Assembly (NCBI RefSeq): GCF_013201075.1
Contig: NZ_CP053711.1
Span: 1 to 64,000 of the forward strand
Length of the DNA stretch: 64,000 bases
DNA from: Lichenicola cladoniae
Lineage (GTDB): Bacteria; Pseudomonadota; Alphaproteobacteria; Acetobacterales; Acetobacteraceae
Direction: 5' to 3'
Below the pieces are notes generated by a model. That model was given only the letters and a program-made list of their open reading frames with translations, did no database searches and had not been told where the DNA came from. This document shows, in pieces, positions 50,667 through 60,596 of this stretch. The position numbers and the translations under genes are program-made. Each line of letters begins with the position of its first letter. The stretch's first letter is position 1.

Positions 50667-52471
50667 GCGTTGGTGCATGGAGCGGTCGGCTGACGCGGTT
50701 TTTGTGGTATAATAAAGATATGAGATGCCCTTCAAACACAACGCGTCGCGCCGCCACCACATCTCAAAGGCCCGTCGCCGGGTAACGAACTGGCCGGTCT
50801 ATGAGGCTGGTGTGCGGCGGCGTGGCGATCTGACGTTATGCCTGGATGAGGCGGCCCTAGCCGGATAGCACGCCCCGCGTCGGACGACACGAGGTGGTTA
50901 ACCAGTTCACGCCGAGGTGGCGATTGAATTGGTGCTGACTCTGCGCCTGGTCTCTCATCTGGCTCTACGCCAAGTCGAAGGTTTCGGTGGCTCGGTCCTG
51001 CGCCTGCTCGGGCTGGATCTTTGCGTGCCTGACCATTCGACCTTGAGCCGACGTGGGCGCGCCTTTGCGGGGCGTCAACCGCGTGTCGCCCGGCATGACT
51101 AGCCCGTTCATGTCGTGCTGGACAGCACGGGCCTGCAGGTCTTCGGGCAAGGCGAGTGGGGTGCCGAGAAGCATGGCCGCATACCCAGGCAATGGCGCAG
51201 GCTGCACTTGGCCGTCGATGCACAGACCGGTGAGATCGTGGCACACCGCCTGACCGACAAGGATACCGGCGACATCACGAAACTAGCGGGTCATCTGGCG
51301 ACCGTGGAGGGGCAGATCGCCAGCCTGATCGCCGATGGCGCCTATGACAGCGCGTCCGTCTATGATGCTGCTGCCGCACGCCAGTTCAACCCACTACCCG
51401 ACATCGTCGTCCCACCGAGAGCATCTTCGATCGTCAACACTGACGCCCACATACAGACCATTCGCGATCGTCATGTTCACCCAGTCCTGAAAGGCCAAGG
51501 GATTGTACCTCCCACTCTGTCGCCTAGGCGGCAAAGCAAAGCGCCGAAACGGGCATCTTTGAACGCTGTCTCATCGACCTCGTTGCGCGACCAGTGGTCA
51601 CCTCGAGGCAGCGGTTTTTCGATTTCGGCCTGCATCTCTCACCTTACGAACACATCACGTTACCGATGAATGAATCATAACCGGTTCATACGATTCAATA
51701 GTTTCGCTAGGATACACATAAAAGAGTCAGCTAGTTGCGGGTAATCGCAAGCCGGCGAGGACCACGGCGCGCTTCAGGCGACTGCGGCAGCCAACGTTTT
51801 GGTTTTGACCAATTCAGGGGCAATAGATCCCTGAGCCTGCGATCGGATTGATCGGCAATACGACGCAGGACGTCGGCGAGCCTGGCGCGTGGATCGACGC
51901 CGTTCAGCTTGGCGGTGATGATGAGCGTGTAGACGTCAGCCGCGCGCTCGCCACCACGATCGGATCCGGCAAACATTTAATACTTTCGTCCGAAATCGAT
52001 GTCACGAAGTGCGCGTTCGGCCGCGTTGTTGGTCAGGCAGATCCTGCCGTCGTCGAGAAACCTGGTGGACGCAGGCCAGCGCTTGAGCATGTAGTCCATT
52101 GCTCAAGCGCCCTCATTGAGAGTATCCACCCGCCGAGCACCATAGCTGACTTCAGGTGGCTGCGGCAGCCAGTGTTTTTGGCTTTGACTAGTTCTACGGC
52201 AAGAGCTCGCCGAGATGGGCCGCATGGCCTGGCAGAAGAACACCGGCTATGGCCGACGCGGCCTTGTGGAGACCGCGATCGGTCGCTACAAGCACGGTAT
52301 CGGTCTGAAGCTGAGGGCCAGATCAACTGGTGGCCAGCAGGGCGAAATTGCCATCGCCGTCAGCGCCCTTAATCGCATGATCCAAACCGCCAAGCCCATC
52401 TCGGTCCGTCAGACCTGATCCTCCGCACTGGGTAGGGATATTCTGCCAACCGCCGGTCCGTGCACCAACGC
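50667..52471 (+). mobile_element. Composite IS5-family element with broken transposase
   Basis: Ends GCGTTGGTGCATGGAGCGGT (left) and inverse of GCGTTGGTGCACGGACCGGC (right, to 52471). Transposase pieces: 50725 onward HNASRRHHISKARRRVTNWPVYEAGVRRRGDLTL, 50917-51102 LVLTLRLVSHLALRQVEGFGGSVLRLLGLDLCVPDHSTLSRRG, 51109-51480 VVLDSTGLQVFGQGEWGAEKHG to IQTIRDRHV, and 52215-52418 GRMAWQKNTGYGRRGLVETAIGRYK. About 0.7 kb of foreign DNA with IS66 pieces (51490-52205) splits it, and stops occur at 50866 and around 51100. Not functional. Confidence 0.75.
51731..52100 (-). pseudogene. IS66-family TnpC C-terminal fragment
   Basis: Minus-strand frame: LKRWPASTRFLDDGRICLTNNAAERALRDIDFGRKY, an in-frame TAA at about 51977, then MFAGSDRGGERAADVYTLIITAKLNGVDPRARLADVLRRIADQ. 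This is the Glu-containing end and C-terminal domain of an IS66 transposase. A second copy of the very last part (TTCAGGTGGCTGCGGCAGCC) lies at about 52149-52205, so two IS66 ends have met here. Confidence 0.78.
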
Positions 52472-52558
52472 TCCTGCGGGTGGCCCTCTATCCTAATAGC
52501 GCGCATTCTGACAGGCCGCCGGCGATGGCCGGCAACAGGTCCGCACCCAGGAGCCGCC

Positions 52559-54034
52559 GTGACACGACGCCCCCCGAGCCCGCGAGCTATGCCCACCCCG
52601 GTCTGGTCGGTCTTGCGTAGGGTGGTGGAGAATAGCGTCCAGCTGGTGGCGGCCTTCAACCGGAAGCGGCTGCCCAGGACCGACCGCCCGTTCCTGGTCG
52701 GCATCCACGCGCCGATGCGCTCGGAGCTGACGATAGAGACTCTGGCGGTGACCGGAGCGATTCCCCGGGAGCTTGACGGACGCTATCTCAAGATGGGCGC
52801 GAACCCGGTCGATCCCGACCCGGTCGGCCGCCACTGGTTCCTCGGCGACGGCATGGTGCATGGCATCGCCATCGCGCAGGGCAGGGTGCTGTGGTACCGC
52901 AACCGCTGGATCCAATCCCGTCTGGCCGCCGCAGCGCTCGGCCGGACCGCGGCACCGGGCCCCCGCAGGGGGCACAACGACACCGTAAACACCAACATCG
53001 TCGACATCGGCGGCCGCGCCTTCGCCGTGGTGGAAGCGGGCAGTTATCCGGTCGAAGTATCAGTGGACCTTGAGGAGCAGCGCTATAACCCGTTCGACGG
53101 CACGCTCTGCGGCTCGTTCAGCGGACATCCGCACCGCGATCCGCTCACCGGCGAGCATCATGCGATTGCCTATGACGGCAACATCTGGGATGCGGTCCGT
53201 CACGTGGTGGTCTCGAATGCGGGCAGAGTGGTTCGCGACGTGCCGGTCGCGGTGTCACACGGGCCCTGTATCCACGACTGCGCCTTCACCGCACGATTCG
53301 CCGTGGTGCTCGATCTCCCGGTCACCTTCTCGATGCGTGCCGTGCTCGCAGGCCACGAGTTCCCGTTCCGCTGGAACCCGTCGCACCGCGCCCGCGTGGG
53401 CCTGCTGCCGCGGCAGGGCGAGGCCGCGAGCGTAATCTGGTGCGAGGTCGAGCCGTGCTTCGTGTTCCACGTCGCCAACGCCTTCGACGACGAAGATGGT
53501 CGGGTGGTGGTCGATGTCATCGCCTATCCGTCCATGTTCGCCTCGGACGGGAGCAGCCTCGACGCGCTGGGCCGGTTCGAGCGCTGGACGATCGAGCCGT
53601 TGAGCCGCCGCGTCGGCCGCCGGGTGCTCGATCCCACGCCGCAAGAGTTCCCGCGCATCGACGAGCGGCGCTTCGGCCAACGCCATCGCTACGTCTATAC
53701 GGTGCCGGTTCCGCCCGACGGCAACCCGCAACTTACCGGTGCCACCCGGCTGTATAAGCACGATCTCGATGCTGGCAGCCGCTCCGTGCACGAGTTCGGC
53801 GACGATCGCGTGCCGGGCGAGTTCGTGTTCGTGCCGGGGCGCGATGGGGCGGCCGAGGACGAGGGCTGGCTGCTCGGCCTCGTCATCAACACGGCGGAGG
53901 ATACCACTGATTTCACGATCCTCGACGCGCAGCGTTTCGAGGCGTCACCTGTCGCCATGGTCCGGATGCCGCATCGCATACCGCCGGGGTTCCACGGCAA
54001 CTGGTTTCCGGCGGCGCGAGGCGGAGCCGAGTGA
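52559..54034 (+). CDS. Carotenoid oxygenase family protein (CCO/lignostilbene dioxygenase)
   Basis: 491 residues from GTG 52559, which follows AGGAG at 5 nt; ATG 52589 and the frame from 52460 are weaker. Family order: PFLVGIHAPMRSELTIETLAVTGAIPRELDGRYLKMGANP and HWFLGDGMVHGIAI, then the four iron-ligand His positions in FSGHPHRDPLTG, PCIHDCAFT, CFVFHVANAFDD and the terminal GFHGNWFP. Cleaves a C=C bond of carotenoids or stilbenes with O2. No transporter or pathway genes lie next to it; IS elements flank it on both sides, and the next IS begins three bases after the stop. Confidence 0.88.
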   Translation: MTRRPPSPRAMPTPVWSVLRRVVENSVQLVAAFNRKRLPRTDRPFLVGIHAPMRSELTIETLAVTGAIPRELDGRYLKMGANPVDPDPVGRHWFLGDGMVHGIAIAQGRVLWYRNRWIQSRLAAAALGRTAAPGPRRGHNDTVNTNIVDIGGRAFAVVEAGSYPVEVSVDLEEQRYNPFDGTLCGSFSGHPHRDPLTGEHHAIAYDGNIWDAVRHVVVSNAGRVVRDVPVAVSHGPCIHDCAFTARFAVVLDLPVTFSMRAVLAGHEFPFRWNPSHRARVGLLPRQGEAASVIWCEVEPCFVFHVANAFDDEDGRVVVDVIAYPSMFASDGSSLDALGRFERWTIEPLSRRVGRRVLDPTPQEFPRIDERRFGQRHRYVYTVPVPPDGNPQLTGATRLYKHDLDAGSRSVHEFGDDRVPGEFVFVPGRDGAAEDEGWLLGLVINTAEDTTDFTILDAQRFEASPVAMVRMPHRIPPGFHGNWFPAARGGAE

Positions 54035-54036
54035 AG

Positions 54037-54836
54037 GGTTCTGTCAGCCCTCGCGCCAGGGGCGGTCTAGTGGCCGCTTGAAGCCTGCCGTAGCGTCGCA
54101 AGCCGTAGCACTGGGAGGATATCGGGATGAACTGCGTGTGCTGTGGGGCTGCGGCAGTGACGGAACGGCCGGAGATGACAACACGCGGATAGCGGCGGTT
54201 CCGGTCCCGAACCTGCGGGCGGCAGTTCAACGAGCGCAGCGGTGGCGTGCTGACCCGGACCTGACTGCCCAGCGACATTATCGCCTTCGTGGTGTTCTGC
54301 CGGCTCCACTACCGGCTGACGCTGCGCGACCTGAGCGAGATCATGGCGCTGCGTGGCATCGAGGTCAGCTACGAAGCCGTGCGTGACTGAAAGGCAACGC
54401 TGCTGCCGGTCATTGGCAAGGAGCTGCGCAAACCCCGCCGCGGCACCGGACGGCAATCCGGCGTGAGCTGGTATGTGGACGAGACCTACCTGAAGGTCCG
54501 CGGCCGCTGGACCTACCTGCATCGGGCGATCGACCGGGATGGGAACCTGATCGACGCCATGCTCAGCGAGCACCGGGACATGAAGGCCGCCAAAGCGTTC
54601 TTCCGCTCGGCGCGGGCGGTCACGGGCTTCCGGCCTGACCGGGTGACGACGGACGGCCACGGCTCCTACCCGAGGGTAATCCGCACCGTGCTGGGCAAGG
54701 CGGGCCGCCACCGCACCAGCGCATACCTGAACAACCGCCTCGAGCAGGACCATCGCGGCACCAAGGGCAGGATCCGATGTATGCGCAGTTTTCAAAAACC
54801 ACGATGCCGCCCACCGCTTCTGCCGAGAGAAGAGCT
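54037..54836 (+). pseudogene. IS6-family transposase with zinc-ribbon N-terminus, broken (IS6-D copy 1)
   Basis: IS end GGTTCTGTCAGCC at 54037. Frames give CVCCGAAAV and RTCGRQFNERSGG (zinc-ribbon part), then PSDIIAFVVFCRLHYRLTLRDLSEIMALRGIEVSYEAVRD, a TGA at about 54388, and SWYVDETYLKVRGRWTYLHRAIDRDGNLIDAMLSEHRDMKAAKAFFRSA to NRLEQDHRGTKGRIRCM. It stops at RFCRE, where it runs directly into an IS6-C fragment. Several frame breaks, so it is dead. Confidence 0.8.
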
Positions 54837-55180
54837 ACGGGGTGGCGAGACGCGAGCTGCTGCCCGATGCCGAGCACCGCGAAAGCCGTTACCTGAACAA
54901 CCGGGCCGAAAACTCTCACCGTCCAACCCGGCGGCGAGAGCGGCACATGCAGCGCTTCAAGTCGATGCGGCAGGCACAGCGTTTCCTCTCCGCTCACGCC
55001 TTCATCTCCGGGCACTTCCGACCGCGACGCCACCTGATGACGGCTAGCCGATATCGTGCGGTGCGTGCCAAAGCTTTCAAAATATGGACACAGGAAACAT
55101 GTGCCCAAAGCACCGGGTAATCGTGCCAACCCAACTGGTCCAAGCCTACTTCCAAACTCCACCAGTTAACGTGACAATGC
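54837..55180 (+). pseudogene. IS6-family transposase C-terminal fragment (IS6-C copy 2)
   Basis: KSYGVARRELLPDAEHRESRYLNNRAENSHRPTRRRERHMQRFKSM onward, nearly identical to the fragment at 34407-34898. It ends at the IS terminus GTTAACGTGACAATGCC (to 55180), directly followed by the duplicated GH5 segment. The chimera IS6-D/IS6-C at 54836 looks like a recombination joint between two different IS6 elements. Confidence 0.82.
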
Positions 55181-55181
55181 C

Positions 55182-55518
55182 CATGGCCCGCAACATCAGT
55201 TGCCTATTCGACACGACACTTCCAGTGGCCAGGAAGCACAGCGTAGCCGCGATCAACTGGGGTTTTGTAGTCGGCAAGACGCAGACCAATTTGCCATGGG
55301 ATTCAGCGCAGCATCCCTACGTCGATGCCTCGGCGTATGGCGGTACCGCGTGGCAGGCGACGGTGCTGCCGAGCGGGGCGACGCCGGTGGCACCCTATGC
55401 GCTCGAACTACCGCCGATCTGGCAGCACGAAGTGCTGCAAGCGGACGGCACGCCATATCGCGCTTATGAGGTGCAGATGATCTACGATCTATCCACCGGT
55501 GAAACCGGCAAAGGCTGA
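55182..55518 (+). pseudogene. GH5-like hydrolase 3' fragment (duplicate)
   Basis: Repeats codons for MARNISCLFDTTLPVARKH through DLSTGETGKG of the gene at 49157-50410, with one early replacement (Gly to Ser). There is no start region and no catalytic domain. The open frame from 55084 begins in the IS6-C fragment and is accidental. Confidence 0.88.
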
Positions 55519-55773
55519 GCTGTCCAATAGCCCGGGGGGTCGGCCGGTCCCCCGTCTTTACAGACGGTTCCGCGGTCAGCGCTCCCGACGCATGCGGCGC
55601 ATCGAGTCTTCTGATAAGATCGTTGATCATCCAAAGTTTGGGGTTTCTGTCGTAAGTCTGTGTCTCGGCCGCCTGCTATATGCTGGGAAAGGGCGCAGTT
55701 TTGGGACGAGACGAGGGCGATTGACTTTAAGGGCAGCCACTCCGAGCGGGACATTATCCTTTGGGGTATGCGG
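55182..55773 (+). repeat. 592-bp direct repeat, copy 2
   Basis: Same content as 50074-50665, flanked on the left by the IS6-C terminus and continuing on the right into a complete IS6-B. Recombination between the copies would remove or circularise the 5.1 kb between them, including the carotenoid oxygenase gene. Confidence 0.92.
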
Positions 55774-56429
55774 CGGTATTTGGCGTATTCGATCAGCTAC
55801 CGCCAGCTCGAGGAAATGCTGGGTGAGCGGGGCGTTGAGGTCGACCAATCCACTTTGAACCGCTGGATCGTGCGCAACGGGCCGCTGCTGGAGGAGGTTT
55901 TTGTGTCGCGCAAGCGTCCGGTGAGTGGCAGCTGGAGGCTGGACAAGACCTACATGCGGATCAAGGGTGCGTGGAAGTCTCTCTATCAGGCGGTCGACAA
56001 GGCCGGTGCCACCGCGGACTTTCTGCTTACGGCCAGACCGCGTTGCGCTTCCTGTGCAAGACAGCCGGACATTACGGCGTTCCCGAAATGATCACCATCG
56101 ACAAGAGCGGCGCAAATGCAACCGCGAGCGAGAGTTACATTGTCGAACATGACGCGAAGACCGAGACCAGACAGGTCAAATGTCTCAACAATATCGTCGA
56201 GCAGGATCACCGGGCGGTCAAACGAGTGGCCCGACCGATGCTGGGGTTCAAGTCGTTCTGGTCCGCAGCGGTCACCATCACCACATCGAGATCATGCAGA
56301 TGATCCGCACAGGACGGTTGCGCAAGACAAGAGAGTTGCGTCCCGTACAGCAGTTCTACTCCCTGGCCAGCTAGATCAATCCACTTCCTTCAGGAAAAAT
56401 CGACCACTCCGAAAATTTGCGACAGAACC
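55642..56429 (+). mobile_element. IS6-family element with frameshifted transposase (IS6-B)
   Basis: About 788 bp from GGTTTCTGTCGTAAG (left) to the inverse TTTGCGACAGAACC (right). Transposase: IDFKGSHSERDIILWGMRRYLAYSISYRQLEEMLGERGVEVDQSTLNRWIVRNGPLLEE and RLDKTYMRIKGAWKSLYQAVDKAGATADFLLTA, then a frame change at about 56035, and LRFLCKTAGHYGVPEMITIDKSGANATA to LNNIVEQDHRAVKRVARPMLGFKSFWSAA. The break falls between the first Asp (D of RLDKTY) and the second Asp. The left end is also present in repeat copy 1. Confidence 0.75.
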
Positions 56430-56624
56430 GCGAAAGACCTTCCTTTCCTGCGCTCGGCTCAGACGACGTGGACGGCCCGGTGCAGGCTTAGACCCAAGCG
56501 CCTTCAATCCTGAACCCGACTTGCTGGCCGCTGGGATCCACCGATAGATCGCCGTGCGGCTGAAGCCAAAGGACGCGATAACTGAAGATGGCGTTTCGCA
56601 GTAACGTACTCTCTCAACAGCCAT
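56430..56624 (-). pseudogene. IS630-family transposase N-terminal fragment
   Basis: MAVERVRYCETPSSVIASFGFSRTAIYRWIPAASKSGSGLKALGSKPAPGRPRRLSRAQERKVFR: HTH domain of an IS630/Tc1-type transposase, cut off by the right end of IS6-B. No DDE part. Confidence 0.75.
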
Positions 56625-56719
56625 CAGCCGTATGGTCTCAAGCGTTCAATGATCAAGCATGCGTCCGTCTCGTTTCACAGCCTCAGGCTAACGCAACACC
56701 AGAGCCAAAAAAGATGTGT

Positions 56720-56865
56720 TCCTACTTACCGTTTACTGAGTAAGCGGACGGAACTAGTTGCTCCATCGGCACTTGCAGCACCTTCGCAATCCGGCTCAAG
56801 CCAGTTGCGCTGCCCGGCGTCTTACCTGACTCGATCTCTGCGAGATAACTCGGGCTGCGATGCCG
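56720..56865 (-). pseudogene. XRE-family regulator fragment
   Basis: SPSYLAEIESGKTPGSATGLSRIAKVLQVPMEQLVPSAYSVNGK is the recognition helix and following part of an XRE-type HTH. The first half is replaced by an IS5 fragment read on the other strand. Confidence 0.65.
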
Positions 56866-57384
56866 AGACCAGCGAAATCCTGGCGCATGTCCTGACCGAT
56901 CCCGATGTTGGCGATATAACCGCGGTACCGAGCCAGCTCGCGACGGTGGAGGGACCGATCGCCAACGCGATTGCGGACGGCGCCTATGACGGTGCGTCCG
57001 TCTACAAGGCAACGTTCCTGCGCCAGCGCGATCCGCCGCTGGCCATCGTCATCCCGCCGCGTGCGTCTTCCATGGCCAGCACTCACGACACCAACACGTC
57101 GACGACCCGGGACCGTCATGTCCAAGACATTGCTGAATCGGGCCGCATGGCTTGGCAGAAGGACACCGGCTATGGCCGACGCAGCCTCGTGGAAGCCGCG
57201 ATCGGTCGCTACAAGCGCGGTATCGGTCCGAAGCTGAGGGCCAGATCATTTGGTGGCTAGCAGAGCGAAGTTGCCATCGCCATCAGCGCCCTCAATCGCT
57301 TGATCCGAACCGCCAAGCCCGTCAGACCTGATCCTCCGCACTGGGTAGAGATATCTTGCCAACCGTCGGTCCATGCACCAACGC
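56866..57384 (+). pseudogene. IS5-family transposase C-terminal fragment
   Basis: SEILAHVLTDPDVGDITAVPSQLATVEGPIANAIADGAYDGASVYKATF, VIPPRASSMAS and SGRMAWQKDTGYGRRSLVEAAIGRYKRGIGPKLRARS, closely related to the broken element at 50667-52471. It ends at the same inverted end GCACCAACGC (57376-57384). The 5' half is missing. Confidence 0.8.
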
Positions 57385-57392
57385 TACCAGGA

Positions 57393-58469
57393 TCAGCAAA
57401 GCCGTGTACCCCAATCCGACGGGCTGCTAGACCGTCCTCGCTTTCGAAGCCCACTTTCTATCAAAATCGGAGGAACTTCGATCCAGCGAGCATCCTCTCT
57501 TATCTCTTCGTCGAATAGACGGAAGACAGCGTCGACGAGCTTCGGCACATCCTGACGCACCATTCCCACTGTTCCCTCGATGCACGCCGCGAAGGCATCG
57601 TAGTCAAAGCAACCAATGCTTGGTGCAGTCGACCTGCTCCACTTGCGCGCTCGAAGCCAGCTGACCACGCCTTCGAATGTGATGGTTGAATTGACGAAGA
57701 GCCCAGCCGGGAGCAGGTTGCCGGCGGCGACAAACGCGTCAAGCGCTTTCTCCGCCTTCTCGGCGGCATACCCGCACGGCAGAACATGATCGCCGGAGAC
57801 AGCCATGCCGACCTCTGCATGCGCGGCATGAAATCCGCGCAGCCGCTCGAGCGTATTGTGGTCGTGCGCACGGCCGCCGATGAACAGGAGCGAGGCGCCA
57901 TCATCACGACGCTTTTCGATACGCTTTAGAATGCAGGCAGTGAGGTTGCGTGCGCCGGTGTAATTGTCCGAGATCACGGACGGTGCCTTGTGGCCGGGAA
58001 GGTCAAGGTTAATCGTCCGCACGCCCGCGGGCGCGCAAAGATCAGCGATACGATCGGGGTTAGTTGCGCCGGTGGCAACGATGCAGGTGACTTGGTGCGA
58101 TATCATCGCACGCGCCGCCTCTTCCTCAAGCTTCGGATCGCGCAACGTGCAGGTGATGATCGGAAAGAGGTCACGCTCTCGCGCCATGCTTTCAAAGCGT
58201 TCAGCGATTGCGCCAAAGTAGCGGTTATCATATTTCGGTACGATCATCCCAATAATGCGCGATGTTTCACGACGCAATGCGCTTGCCGGCAAATTGATGG
58301 CGTAACCTTGTGCATCGGCTGCCGACCGGATCCGGTCGGCCAACGCCTCGCTGATCCGCCGCTTCCGCCACGTTCCGTTTAACACCGCGCTCACCGCCGT
58401 AGGCGAGGTGCCCACGACGTCCGCGAGGTCGTAGATGGTTAGGCGGCGGCTCAGGCGACGATTGTTCAT
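57393..58469 (-). CDS. LacI-family regulator of the ribitol-type cluster
   Basis: 358 residues from ATG 58467-58469. HTH and hinge: LTIYDLADVVGTSPTAVSAVLNGTWRKRRISEALADRIRSAADAQGYAINLPASALR. Sugar-binding domain: RIIGMIVPKYDNRYFGAIAERFESMARERDLFPII and PSIGCFDYDAFAACIEGTVGMVRQDVPKLVDAVFRLF. Divergent from the ABC transporter operon, so it likely represses it until the polyol is present. Its C-terminus ends 9 bases before an IS5-type remnant, and the last residues may have been altered by that insertion. Confidence 0.9.
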   Translation of the reverse strand: MNNRRLSRRLTIYDLADVVGTSPTAVSAVLNGTWRKRRISEALADRIRSAADAQGYAINLPASALRRETSRIIGMIVPKYDNRYFGAIAERFESMARERDLFPIITCTLRDPKLEEEAARAMISHQVTCIVATGATNPDRIADLCAPAGVRTINLDLPGHKAPSVISDNYTGARNLTACILKRIEKRRDDGASLLFIGGRAHDHNTLERLRGFHAAHAEVGMAVSGDHVLPCGYAAEKAEKALDAFVAAGNLLPAGLFVNSTITFEGVVSWLRARKWSRSTAPSIGCFDYDAFAACIEGTVGMVRQDVPKLVDAVFRLFDEEIREDARWIEVPPILIESGLRKRGRSSSPSDWGTRLC

Positions 58470-58508
58470 CGATGTGTGTTGACACTTAGCGCCGACTATC
58501 GCAACGAT

Positions 58509-58524
58509 GCTCAATCGATTGAGC
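58509..58524. promoter_or_regulatory. Candidate LacI-family operator
   Basis: GCTCAATCGATTGAGC, a perfect 16-bp palindrome with a central CG, as LacI-family regulators prefer. It lies 40 bases from the regulator start and about 180 bases from the binding-protein start. Confidence 0.65.
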
Positions 58525-58701
58525 GCGTGGGCGTCGTTGATACGTGCGGGACTCGTTCGCATGAGGGAGGATATTGTCCGGTGACCAGCCCTGCGAAGAC
58601 GGGGCCTCGTCGGGTCAGCAGGATATCGGCGCGCATCTTGCGCCGTGACGGCCTCGCCTCGCGGCGATCGGTTCCCTACCACATAAACGGAGGGAATGCG
58701 A

Positions 58702-59748
58702 ATGATGCGGAATTTCACGCTGCTTGCAGCAACAGTGAGCGTTATCGGACTGACCAGTCCGCCAGCGTTTTCTGCGACGTCGGGAACGGTGGCGTTCCTG
58801 ATGCCCGATCAGGCTTCGACCCGATACGAGCAACATGATTTTCCGGGTTTCAAGTCGGCGATGGCAAAGCTTTGCCCGGGCTGCCACGTCGTCTACCAGA
58901 ATGCGAATGCGGACGCCTCGCTCCAGCAGCAGCAATTCAACTCGGTGATCGCGCAGGGCGCCAAGGTGGTTGTGCTTGATCCCGTCGACAGCGCGGCCGC
59001 GGCCTCTCTCGTGCAGATTGCGCATGGACAGGGAGTCAAGGTGATCGCCTACGACCGGCCAATCCCGAAGATGCCGGCCGACTTTTACGTCTCCTTCGAC
59101 AACAAGGGGATCGGACGCATGATCGCGCAGTCGCTCGTGGCCGACCTCAAGGCACATGATGCCTCGACGTCGAAGGGTGGCGTGCTCGAGGTGAACGGCT
59201 CGCCGACCGACGCCGCTGCCGGCCTTATCCGGGATGGCATTCACGAAGGCCTGGCTAGCAGCGGCTACAAGACGCTCGCGGAATACGACACGCCGGACTG
59301 GGCGCCCCCCAAGGCGCAGGAATGGGCGAGCGGGCAGGTCACGCGTTTCGGCGACAAGATCGTCGGCGTCGTCGCGGCCAATGACGGCACGGCGGGTGGC
59401 GTCATCGCGGCCTTCAAGGCGGCCGGCGTGAACCCGGTGCCCCCAGTGACCGGCAACGACGCCACGATTGCGGGCCTGCAGCTCATCATCGCCGGCGACC
59501 AGTACAACACAATTTCGAAACCATCCGAGACGGTCGCGGCGGCGGCGGCAAAAGTTGCGGTGGCATTGCTGGACGGACAGAAGCCCGCCGCCTCGACCAC
59601 GCTGTTCGACACGCCGACCGAGTTATTCACGCCTGCCCTCGTGACCGCGAAAAACATCAAGTCGGTGATCTTCGACACGCACCTGCAGACGCCGGCACAG
59701 GTCTGCACGGGCGACTACGCCGCGCCCTGCCACGCGCTCGGCATCTGA
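58702..59748 (+). CDS. Periplasmic binding protein of polyol/sugar ABC transporter
   Basis: 348 residues from ATG 58702 (GGAGGG at 8 nt; ATG 58696 is too close to it). Signal peptide LLAATVSVIGLTSPPAFSA. The mature XylF/RbsB-like protein has TVAFLMPDQASTRYEQHDFPGFKSAMAKL, IAQGAKVVVLDPVDSAAAASLVQIAHGQGVKVIAYDRPI and VVAANDGTAGGVIAAFKAAG. Probably binds ribitol or a related pentitol, judged from the dehydrogenase in the same operon. Confidence 0.88.
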   Translation: MMRNFTLLAATVSVIGLTSPPAFSATSGTVAFLMPDQASTRYEQHDFPGFKSAMAKLCPGCHVVYQNANADASLQQQQFNSVIAQGAKVVVLDPVDSAAAASLVQIAHGQGVKVIAYDRPIPKMPADFYVSFDNKGIGRMIAQSLVADLKAHDASTSKGGVLEVNGSPTDAAAGLIRDGIHEGLASSGYKTLAEYDTPDWAPPKAQEWASGQVTRFGDKIVGVVAANDGTAGGVIAAFKAAGVNPVPPVTGNDATIAGLQLIIAGDQYNTISKPSETVAAAAAKVAVALLDGQKPAASTTLFDTPTELFTPALVTAKNIKSVIFDTHLQTPAQVCTGDYAAPCHALGI

Positions 59749-59771
59749 ACGGTCTAGGTCGGAGACACGCC

Positions 59772-60592
<821 letters not shown>

Positions 60593-60596
<4 letters not shown>

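Noticed and set aside
55084-55518. 144-codon ORF that looks like a short secreted hydrolase
   Set aside because: It starts in an IS6 end and continues into the duplicated 3' part of the GH5-like gene; no start signal and no catalytic residues.
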